From the NCBI GenBank assembly GCA_948567375.1, contig OX419756.1:69728552-69792551 (forward strand): a stretch of 64,000 nt of DNA, read 5' to 3'. The notes under the pieces were generated by a model. That model did no database searches. It was not told the DNA's origin and was given only the letters and a program-made list of their open reading frames with translations. This stretch comes from Lunularia cruciata (taxonomy: Eukaryota; Streptophyta; Marchantiopsida; Lunulariales; Lunulariaceae). Below, one piece after another: positions 55,344-64,000 of this stretch. Made by a program: the position numbers and the translations under genes. Positions within the stretch are counted from its first letter, which is position 1. Every line of letters begins with the position of its first letter.

Positions 55344-55706
55344 GTTTGGAGAATGTTCCCGTGATTGCTGGTTTTGCTGTAGAAGTTCCTCGTACTCAAT
55401 CACGTCCAGTACTTGAAGGATGACACTCCACGAGTAGGAAAAAAATCCGGAAAGGAAGGAGAAAAAGATAGACAGATGCGTAAGAGTAAATTGGTATTTG
55501 TAGGATCGTTGGGAAGCACTCCAACCGAAAGATTTTGGAGAATATTGCCATGATTGTTCACTTGCTGTAGAAGTTCCTCGTATTCATCATCACGTCCAGT
55601 ACTTGAAGGATGACACTCCACGAGTAGGAAAAGAAATCGGAAAAGGAAGGAGAAAAAGATAGACAGATGCGTAAGAGCTAATTGGTATTTGTAGGATCGT
55701 TGGGAA
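55344..55706 (+). repeat. Direct duplication of about 172 bp
   Basis: 55344-55515 and 55533-55706 match at roughly nine positions in ten or better (shared CTGTAGAAGTTCCTCGTA, CACGTCCAGTACTTGAAGGA and AGATAGACAGATGCGTAAGA). Open frames on the minus strand run across both copies but change frame between them, so I do not call a gene. Confidence 0.9.
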
Positions 55707-56017
55707 CAAAAGTGATGAATGTGATAGGGTCTGCACTGCAGAAGTGGCAACGAAGGTAATGACACAGGGACATTGAGACTTAAGATGCATGATCTTGTTT
55801 GTGGTTAGAAGTAAATGAATCATGCTTCTGCTGCAATGGATTTATAGAAAGTTCAGCGTCCATAATGGAGAGCAGGATTCCAAACTGAGAACTCAGAATA
55901 TCAGAACAGGACAGACCTGCGAAGCGACAGGAAACTCAAGCTCAGGGCTCAAGTGCCGTCTCAACGGGACTACGTGATTCTCTATTCAATCTGCATGACA
56001 TACTTTGTACAAATGGC

Positions 56018-56130
56018 AGGTTTCTCATGGGGATTAGCCCCATGTTACCTTTTTTTCTCTCCCTTGTACGGCTTGATGGGGTCTTCCCATCCTTCATTTT
56101 TCCTACGCGGTCGCCTTTTTTCCCTTTGTA
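56018..56130 (+). repeat. Short dispersed repeat, copy 1
   Basis: Contains GGGGATTAGCCCCATGTTA, TCTCTCCCTTGTACGGCTTG and ATGGGGTCTTCCCATCCTTC, then a CGCGGTCGCC block. Related copies lie at 58690-58800 and, inverted, at 62095-62233. Confidence 0.8.
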
Positions 56131-56685
56131 CAAAGCTAGTTAATAAACATGTACTTGAATCTACAATAATTCGCACAAGGTTTTAAAAACTTTTCTTAGA
56201 GTGCTTTGGTCGAGCTCCAGCACCAGCTTCGAGCTCCCGCGGGACGCTTGGGTATCCACAGCCATCTGATAATTCAAAACTCTCCAATGGGACGGGAGAC
56301 CATGGGACAGTCTGCTAATTCAGAACTCTCCAACTTGTCCGAAGATTTAGAATTATCAGAGGGGGAGGTGAAAATACAATAAATGGGTGTGGAATATCAA
56401 TTCCCTTTGGTAAATAGTGGAATCTTTTCTGTACAGCGTGCAACACCAGTGAAGTCTGTGGCGGCAATAAATTGGTAACTGTGAGAACCACTCCCGATAA
56501 CTTGAAATGTCCCATTCTACCTCCTACTACTTAACCATCAGCTCACTCGTTGCGGTCCATGCAAAGTTATTCACCACTTGGAAAAGGTGAATATTGGAAA
56601 CATGCCGGCTCCTTAACCAAAAAAGATATGGGATAACCAACTAACCAACGGCAAGTACTCCTCAAACAACGATTCTCAAGATTGG
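56131..56685. other. No gene recognised
   Basis: Mixed intergenic sequence. A block near 56260-56340 repeats CTGATAATTCAAAACTCTCC / CTGCTAATTCAGAACTCTCC. Nothing else stands out. Confidence 0.4.
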
Positions 56686-57505
56686 TGAGTATTGATATAG
56701 GGTTTTGCAAAATGACAGAGTTTCAACTTAGGGTTGAAATTCGGATTGTTTATCTATGTTTGAATAGTTTGAACAATTATATGTCAATATCAATTGCTTT
56801 AATTTGGATTTTAGTTTTACGTCAAATAATAAAGTTTGATCTTTATCAGATTTATATGGATACGATAGGTCCAAATTTCGGAATTTACCTGCTTTGGCGA
56901 ATCAACCATGAATCTCCACCATATATGCCAAATTCAATCAATCTTTCTACTAATCAATATTTACGGTAGTCAAACAATGCCTTAAATAAACACTCACTAC
57001 ACCTTAAGCTCTTCTACACATGGATGTTCGCAAGAGTCATCAAATTGGATGCTTATCTGATCGAAAACAACTACAACCTATAATTCAAAACTCTAGGTGA
57101 GGTTATAGTTGTTTTCGATCAGATAAGCATCCAATTTAGGGACTCTTGCGAACATCCATGTGTAGAAGAGCTTAAGGTGTAGTGAGTGTTTATTTAAGGC
57201 ATTGTTTGACTACCGTAAATATTGATTAGTAGAAAGATTGATTGAATTTGGCATATATGGTGGGGATTCATGGTTGATTCGCCAAAGCAGGTAAATTCCA
57301 AAATTTGGACCGATCGTATCCATATAAATCTGATAAAGATCAAACTTTATTGATTTGACGTAAAACCAAAATCCAAATTATAATATAATCCAAATTCAAG
57401 CAATTGATATAGATATATAATTGTTCAACTATTCAAACATAGATAAACAATCCGAATTTCAACCCTAAGTTGAAACTCTGTCATTTTGCTATTAGTACTC
57501 AATAT
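56686..57505. repeat. Long inverted repeat (foldback), arms of about 390-400 bp
   Basis: The left arm (about 56686-57078) and right arm (57101-about 57505) are reverse complements with roughly 95 percent identity by eye, separated by a 22-bp loop (57079-57100). Matching landmarks: TTACCTGCTTTGGCGAATCA with its complement near 57280, and GATGTTCGCAAGAGTC with its complement near 57150. A transcript through it would form a near-perfect double-stranded RNA. The 95-codon open frame in the left arm has no recognisable domain. Confidence 0.93.
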
Positions 57506-58555
57506 TAGACTTGTCTTAATATTATGACCCCATTTAAAACCTTGAACTCGAGGTTGTCCCAAGACTTCATAGTTGCAGGCAGGTTCATCTCAAAACTGGA
57601 AACTTCAGGAACCTCTGGTAGCCTCCGATCCTTCCTTCGATCTTAGGGCTTATTATCTAATTATTACTTTTCATGAAAGTATTGTAAAATGGTTCCTTTC
57701 TTAGAGTCTTGTCATCAATAAGGGGTTTTTGGTTTAGTTTTCAAAATGATGGGCATACGCACGATAAGAATTGAAACAAAGTTGACATTAATTTTCTACA
57801 TCTAAAATGTGTACAGTTACTGCAAGAAATAATAACATCCGAGAATACAGTCGCGTGCGAAAGCTGATACGATATTAAACAGAGATTTCTGAATTTCAGT
57901 CACTTCATTTGGTTTCCAATTTGGTTATACAGGTAGTCACAATTATACTTATAAGTTGAACTTTCATAAACCATAGCCAAAGTTCTACTTGCTACTTGTG
58001 TGCCCAGTGTGTCTTATGTTTCATTAGGTTCTGTCCATACAAATCTCTTGGAGAGAAATATTTTGTTTCATTAAAGATTTATTGAAAATTAATAATTCCG
58101 AATTTACTTTGCAATCAAAGATTGACTAACCTAGTTTGAACATTACGTCTCAAAATTACTGAAGTAAATTTAATGTAGTGATGGGATGTTATATCTTCTA
58201 AAAATCACTAGTACTAAAAGGAAAACATGGATGAGATTTTTGTTTGAGAGTAAGTCTTTGATTTTGATATCTTTTATATTGATATCATTTTTTTATTCTT
58301 GTATGTAATGAATATATAATGGATTTTAGCTTGTAATATCAATATAGAGAGTTAACCTAAACATGATATTCTGTAATTTATACATGTTACTCTCAATTTT
58401 TTTGATCTTAGAACTTAGATTGTTAGTATTTTATTAAAGTCATTGATAGTTACCATTTGAACCAATTTTTCACTTTATTATCTCTTGTGGACTTAGTACT
58501 ATTTTACTATTTAATACTATTATGTTTAAAAATACAATTTTGTATATTTTACTTT
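57506..58555. other. AT-rich spacer, no gene
   Basis: AT-rich with frequent stops in all frames. Nothing supported. Confidence 0.5.
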
Positions 58556-58559
58556 TTAA

Positions 58560-58700
58560 TACTATTTATGGCTGGTGCAATCCATAGGAGAGCAATCACA
58601 CTAGGTGATGCTTCTGCGGATGCTCCAGTGTTTGTAGACCATACTACTTGCATAGCTCAGATATCTTAGATGCAAGGGTGCAGATTTCTCATATAGACTC
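58560..58700 (+). repeat. Direct repeat, first copy (partner 63605-63740)
   Basis: Shares GGTGCAATCCATAG, AGAGCAATCACA, ACTTGCATAGCT and ATATCTTA in the same order with 63605-63740, 5.05 kb apart. Confidence 0.8.
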
Positions 58701-58800
58701 TATTGGGGTCTATCCCCATTTAACCTTTTTTGTCTCTCCCTTTACAATTTGATGAGGTCTTCCCATCCTTCATGTTCTCTACGTGGTCGCCTTTTATTAT
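58690..58800 (+). repeat. Short dispersed repeat, copy 2
   Basis: Same order of blocks as 56018-56130 (ATTGGGGTCTATCCCCATTT, CTCTCCCTTTACAATTTGAT, GAGGTCTTCCCATCCTTCAT, GTGGTCGCCTTTT), more diverged. Confidence 0.75.
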
Positions 58801-61800
58801 GTTTAAAAAAAATCTTTATCTAGAGTAATATTTAATTGTTTGGTTTTTGATCACTAAATTATAAGGTTACTATATCATAAGAATTAAAATAATTAGGAAA
58901 AATAATTATAATTTAAAATTCAGTTTTATTCCTTGATATAATATATATAATTGAATTTTCCTTCCTTTAACATTACCAAATAAAATAACTTCTTGATCTG
59001 TTTGCACTTTATCTTTTAGAATTTGAAATATTGTTTTGGTTCCTAAAAGTAAGAAGATCTTACTTTTAAGTAAAGACTATAAAACATCCACACTTGCATT
59101 AAAAGTGTGAATGGATAAACCTCTTACAATATTTTATGGTTATTTATTATTTAAAATGATAATTAGAAGAAAAATAGATATTTTATTCATTTATTTGATA
59201 AAATAAATATTTAAAATATATTTCTAGATAATATATTCACAATCTTGTGGCATCTATTATATAGTTGAAAGGTTTCATATAAATATTATTCATAGAAATA
59301 TAATGAAAAGCTTTTTTTCTGCTAAATTTAAAGCTTGAAATATTATCTCATGCTAATTGTCATTCAAAGCTACTTCAAGAAATGATTGTTGAGCTTCTAA
59401 AAGATAGTTACTTAATATTTACATTATTACTTTTGGAAAAAGGGTAAAAAATATATTTCTATCTCTAATCTTTAATAGTTATTTGAATAAAAAGAGCATC
59501 ATCTTTCCTACGATTGCAGATCTTATATGATCATTATAGAAGTATTTATCATGTATTATTCTTTATAACTGTCATGGTTCATTGTCTTCATAATATCTGA
59601 TAAGACCAACATAAATTATAGATAAGAGAATCGGGTTAACGCTCCTTTTATTTCTAATTGACATTATCAGTATAAGTGGATTAATATGCTACTTACTCTA
59701 AGTCTCCTATAATTCAAATATTCAAGTATGGTTCTTAATTTCTTAAATGTGGGGCATGCTATGCATGGATTAGGGTTTCTTATGAAATCTAAGAATAATC
59801 CTTGAAATTTACTAAAATAGTGTTCCTAAAGTTTTAGAAAGATATCATCAAGAAAGTTATATTATATATTCAAATAATCATAAACATATTTAATTATTTT
59901 ATGGCCTTCTTTCATCTCATTGATATGGAAATATCTTTAATTCTTTTGAGGAATAGTACATTATTATAAATCTTAAAAGGTGAAAGGTAAAAGAAAAATG
60001 AGACTGATAATAGGATAATACATCTTTAATTTCATTATTTCTAGCAAAAAATTACTTTCCATGCCTAAAAGTATAAGTTTAGGAAATTTTCTTTTGTAAT
60101 ATCTACATTTTCAAGCTGAATGAACTATGATATTGTTATATTCCAACTTACAAAAATTAAATTTTAGATTCGATACCTTAAAATTTGCCATATATACGTG
60201 AAATTTATCTTTAATTTTTTATATAATTTTTCAATAATTTTAGTATATGGGTATATCAAAATAGTCTAATTCCATTGCTTGTATGTAGGATGTGGATTTA
60301 TTCTTTGAATTGACAAACCGAAGATAAATAAATTTATTTATTGTAAAATTATGGTTTTAGTTTTATAATGTAATTTTCGTATGTTAATAGAATAATCATA
60401 AATAAATATCTGCAACTCGGAATAGACAAACTAAATAGAAAGTATAGTATGAAAAGAGTATAAAGTATAGAAAAGAAATTTAACTGTTTCTGTGAAAAAT
60501 ATTAATATTAATATTAATTTAATGAATAAATCTAGGTCCACTCCAAACAAACATCTTCCACCTTCAACGGAGAAATTAATATTACCTTTACTCAAGAGAG
60601 AAATTTATATTACCAAAATTTATCTTCTATCAATTTCTAATATCATTAGACCATGAAACTACTATTGACTTTAAATTTTATGCAAGTTCGTTTGTTAAAT
60701 CAAGGCATAAGAGATATTATGGTAGACTGATGACCATGATCTATTACAATTTGATTATTTCAAAATTCAGTCTATATATTTTATTTCTTAGCGTCATCTG
60801 CAATTTAGTAGACTTAAATGACTTATATACCCTGAGGATTATATCTATGCTTAATAATATCGATTACTAGTTATGTATATTAAAAAACAAGAATCTAAGA
60901 TAAAAACAGAGATAAATAGAAAACAAACAGATAAAAAGCTTCAATAATACTTCTTATTATCTTATGTGCATTGAGGTTCTCTTCTATGATTTTGTGATAC
61001 TGATCATTATTTGATAGAAAGTGACTTGTATATATTTCTATGTTTTGGTAATTAAATTGCATATATTTCTAAAAAAATAGTACACTACATTTTAGTTCTA
61101 GCAGATTCTAAAGTTTATAACAGTCATAAATTCACTCACTGTACTTTATTTTATCTTAACCATTAGGATTTTAAGAACCTTTTATTTATAGGATGTCTTA
61201 GTGCAATCAAAAACTTAACATAAAAATGATTAAAATGTTAATAATTGGTTGACCACAAGATTGCTATAAAAGGGCCCAGAAAAATTGAAAATAATTTGGT
61301 ACCAACCAAAATTTTATTCTTTACTATAAACTAAATGTTACCTAAGGCTTAGTCATATCTAGATCTATCTTATGTTTTTTCTATTCTTCTTCATTTCATC
61401 TTGCAAGATAAGTTGAATTTTATTTATTTATTTTATTGAAAAAAATAATTTATTGTAAAATTTATTTACTTCATTTTTTAACATAATTATTAACTTATAA
61501 GATGATAAAGGTAATCAAACTTACTATCATTGTTTGAGGTTGATTAGTTACACACCTGGGATTATTAACACCATTTAAATCAATAAAAATGCAGTTAGAG
61601 ATGTATTTAAAGAAGATTAAACTATTATAAAATTAAAAGTTCTACGTTTTTAAACCCTAAAAACAGTAAATCATATGACTTGTTAATGGCAAATAGTGAC
61701 TAAAATTGAATATTCTTCCTATTACGAATTGACCAATCAAATACGATCTCACTCTTAGACTACTCTCAGATTGTGGCTGTTATAAATATAATGAGTCAAT

Positions 61801-61839
61801 TTTTTATGAGGTCAATTTAAAGCTCAATATGTTATCTTA
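58801..61839. other. Very AT-rich spacer, no gene
   Basis: About three kilobases dense in A/T homopolymers and stops in all frames. Weak similarity between about 60075-60130 and 62530-62590 (TTTTCAAGCTG with flanks) hints at an old duplication. No gene, RNA or element ends are supported. Confidence 0.5.
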
Positions 61840-62095
61840 TGTTGATTTTCTTTCAGAGGACATGAAGAGATGTTTGATTAAAATTTGTAATTTTGTGTCC
61901 ATATTGGAATTAAAAATATATATCTGAAAATTAAAAAACCTATTTGTATCTCTTAGCCTTTCATAGGGTTTTAATACCAAGAAAATCATCTCACATGTGA
62001 TGGATTGCAACTCTAAATAATAATTGCATGTATCATGCATTATACTCTACTTTTGTCTGACTGTTTTGGTTTACTATGTTTATAATAGTAGAGAG
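61840..62095 (+). repeat. Diverged direct repeat, first copy (partner 63196-63370)
   Basis: Shares TTGATTAAAA, TTTTGTGTCCATATTGGAATT-like and ATCATGCATTATACTCTACT in order with 63196-63370, about 1.3 kb apart. Confidence 0.7.
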
Positions 62096-62233
62096 AAAAG
62101 GGATACCGCGAAGACCATCAAGCTGTACAAGGGAGAGAAAAAAAAGAGAGTAAAATGGACCTAAGCCCCATCCAGCCGTACAAGGGAGAGAAATAAAAGA
62201 AAATAAAATGGGGCTAAGCCCCAATAGAGTCGA
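62095..62233 (-). repeat. Short dispersed repeat, copy 3, inverted, partly doubled
   Basis: Reverse complement of the 56018/58690 family. The block GTACAAGGGAGAGAAA followed by TAAAATGGRCYTAAGCCCCA occurs twice here. Confidence 0.75.
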
Positions 62234-62239
62234 ATAGTG

Positions 62240-63000
62240 TTTATTATAAAGTATTGGCACATGTAAGCATTATTAAGGTTTAATTTAATCCCAAGAAGAA
62301 CCCTCATAAGTTTTTTGAAATCAATGTATTGAAATTTTACTATGACGTTATTTAAATTTTTATCTTATATACATATCCACTACTTAGTTTAGGTCTTCTA
62401 ACGTACTAAATATTTTTTAATTTATTATAGAAGTCAATTTAAATGGTAAAATAAACAAGCAAGGTTAAGAGGATATATTTTTTCATTTTCATTGTTTTCT
62501 CGAGAAAATATCATGAATAAATTATGAATTCTTCTTTTGCAATATTGATATTTTCAAGCTGGATAAATAAGTTATATAGCTAGATTGCATTAGGATTAAG
62601 ATGTATAAAAATTAATCTTAGATTTTATGCTATATCATTTATTCATATGATGAGCATTAGCTTTCTTAAAAACACATAAAACTATTAATTATTATTTTTA
62701 TAAATGTATTAAACTTTGCAAATATTCTTTTAATGCTCCTACTTATTCTCAGTATTTATCTCTGTATTTAAAATTGAGAAAATAAACTAAGAATTTGGAA
62801 TTTTATGAAATTCAGCCAATTAGTGTTTCTTTATTTTAAATTTAAATTCATTGCAGTCATGTATTCTAGTTTTTCAATTTTATACAGTCATTCTATGAAA
62901 TAAATAAAATTAATACTGGAGATAGACATACTAAATAAAGATTACATATGAATTACAAAATAACAAATATAAGTAGCAGAGAATTAATAAGATGCATAAT
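62240..63000. other. AT-rich spacer, no gene
   Basis: No feature recognised beyond the weak similarity to 60 kb noted above. Confidence 0.45.
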
Positions 63001-63035
63001 TTTAATTTTAATTTAGATCAAAATTAAAATAAAAT

Positions 63036-63087
63036 CCAAAATTAAAATCCAAAATTAAAATCCAAAATTAAAATCCAAAATTAAAAT
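63036..63087 (+). repeat. Four perfect copies of a 13-bp unit
   Basis: CCAAAATTAAAAT repeated four times without change, preceded by shorter variants. Confidence 0.95.
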
Positions 63088-63126
63088 TTATAAGTTTTCA
63101 AAGCCTGAAATTAATGAAGCATATAA

Positions 63127-63128
<2 letters not shown>

Positions 63129-63195
<67 letters not shown>
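63129..63195 (+). repeat. (TA)n microsatellite, 67 bp
   Basis: Uninterrupted TA dinucleotides. Likely length-variable, and a place where assembly can be wrong. Confidence 0.98.
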
Positions 63196-63197
<2 letters not shown>

Positions 63198-63370
63198 TTG
63201 ATTAAAAGTTGTACTTTTGTATCCATACTGGAATTAAATATGTATATTTTCAAATTAAGAACTTATTTATATCTGAGGCTTTGATGGGGTTGAATAATGA
63301 ATGAGCATTTATCATGCATTATACTCTACTTTTCTTTATAATTGTTTTGATCTACATTGTGTATAATATT
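63196..63370 (+). repeat. Diverged direct repeat, second copy (partner 61840-62095)
   Basis: Begins directly after the TA microsatellite (GCTTGATTAAAAGTTGTA) and ends near GATCTACATTGTGTATAAT. Shorter than its partner because of internal deletions. Confidence 0.7.
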
Positions 63371-63604
63371 CAAATGAGAAAAACATAAAAATAAAAGTTA
63401 AAAAAGTGGAAGGTCAATATTTCTATCTATTTTCTTTATGATTAATATCTTATTATGATGATTTATATTAGTGATATATGATGATTATTATGATTATGAT
63501 TATATACCATATTATGATAAATATCACATTAGATGTCAAGGGTACCACTCTCACTCTCATACTTTGTAACATGTGACCGACATTTCAGACATGTGTCCAC
63601 TACT

Positions 63605-63740
63605 CTATAGAGAGCATTGGTTGGTGCAATCCATAGAAGAGCAATCACATTACATTATACCTCTTTGGAGCTCCACCAATTTGTGGACCTTATGACTTGC
63701 ATAGCTTTGATATCTTAAGTGCATATTTTTCATACTGTGA
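63605..63740 (+). repeat. Direct repeat, second copy (partner 58560-58700)
   Basis: Same ordered blocks as 58560-58700. Similarity begins near TGGTTGGTGCAATCCATAGA. Confidence 0.8.
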
Positions 63741-64000
63741 TACTACAAGGACAAGAGAAGAGAGAAAATATAGATTACACACTCAAACATTTGATGCCCC
63801 AAAAGAGCACCTTCTATGTATTATATAGACAAAGAATATCGCCTCCAACGAAACTCCACCATAGGATTACATACACAAATAGGTGATATGTCAGCAAGCT
63901 CCACCCTTGGATTACTAACTTGGATGGGTGACATGTCGGTCTAGGTCCTATCTGGTTGGTGAAGCAAGCTTTGACCGGAAGGAATCATTTAGTGAAATTT
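63741..64000. other. Window end, no gene recognised
   Basis: Mixed sequence with two similar blocks (CTCCACCATAGGATTAC and CTCCACCCTTGGATTAC, each followed by a GGTGA-YATGTC block). Nothing else supported. Confidence 0.4.

Noticed and set aside
55400-55823. Minus-strand frames of 121 and 77 codons over the 172-bp duplication
   Set aside because: The two copies are read in different frames, so the frames are unlikely to reflect a real protein.
56682-56969. 95-codon frame in the left arm of the long inverted repeat
   Set aside because: It lies in AT-rich foldback DNA. No domain is recognisable and the complementary arm shows no matching coding constraint.

Overview
The window is nuclear DNA of a land plant. 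A class III secretory peroxidase with the classic four-exon, three-intron structure identifies the lineage. The rest is almost entirely nested plant-type Ty3/gypsy LTR retroelements, tandem arrays and AT-rich spacer. I cannot name the species. The size of the repeat fraction would suit a large-genome plant, possibly a non-flowering one, but that is a guess.

Layout. 1-7.1 kb is a patchwork of old pol fragments: element A; a fragment of the G-type ORF; element B, whose integrase ends in a PHD-finger-like domain and is split by a solo LTR; and the protease end of element E. 7.08-15.56 kb is element D, a full-length minus-strand retrotransposon inserted into E and itself hit by a solo LTR. 15.56-18.26 kb is the rest of E. 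18.8-23.7 kb holds degenerate tandem arrays, purine-rich on the left and pyrimidine-rich (the same family inverted) on the right. 23.70-31.53 kb is element C, a young complete relative of D with nearly identical LTRs, and is the best-preserved element. It landed in an approximately 100-bp tandem array that resumes at 31.53 kb. 32.07-35.85 kb is element G, a 3.78-kb unit bounded by TG...CA and an imperfect 5-bp target duplication in the same array. It has no visible LTR pair and carries one long intronless coiled-coil ORF. 36.9-37.6 kb is an old solo LTR. 38.6-48.1 kb is element F, an old minus-strand relative of C and D, decayed and split by a further 2.2-kb insertion.

The single host gene is the peroxidase at 48.90-50.47 kb on the minus strand. 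From there to 64 kb the DNA is increasingly AT-rich with no gene I can support. It holds an approximately 400-bp-arm inverted repeat (56.7-57.5 kb), several dispersed or duplicated short repeats and microsatellites.

C, D and F form one family. It has 692-bp LTRs, a primer site resembling the complement of the tRNA-Asp 3' end, an extra sense ORF with a zinc knuckle before gag, a gag-protease ORF and a pol ORF (RT-RNase H-integrase, no chromodomain), and 4-bp target duplications. The order of events can be read from the nesting: E is older than D, D is older than the solo LTR inside it, and the array is older than both C and G.
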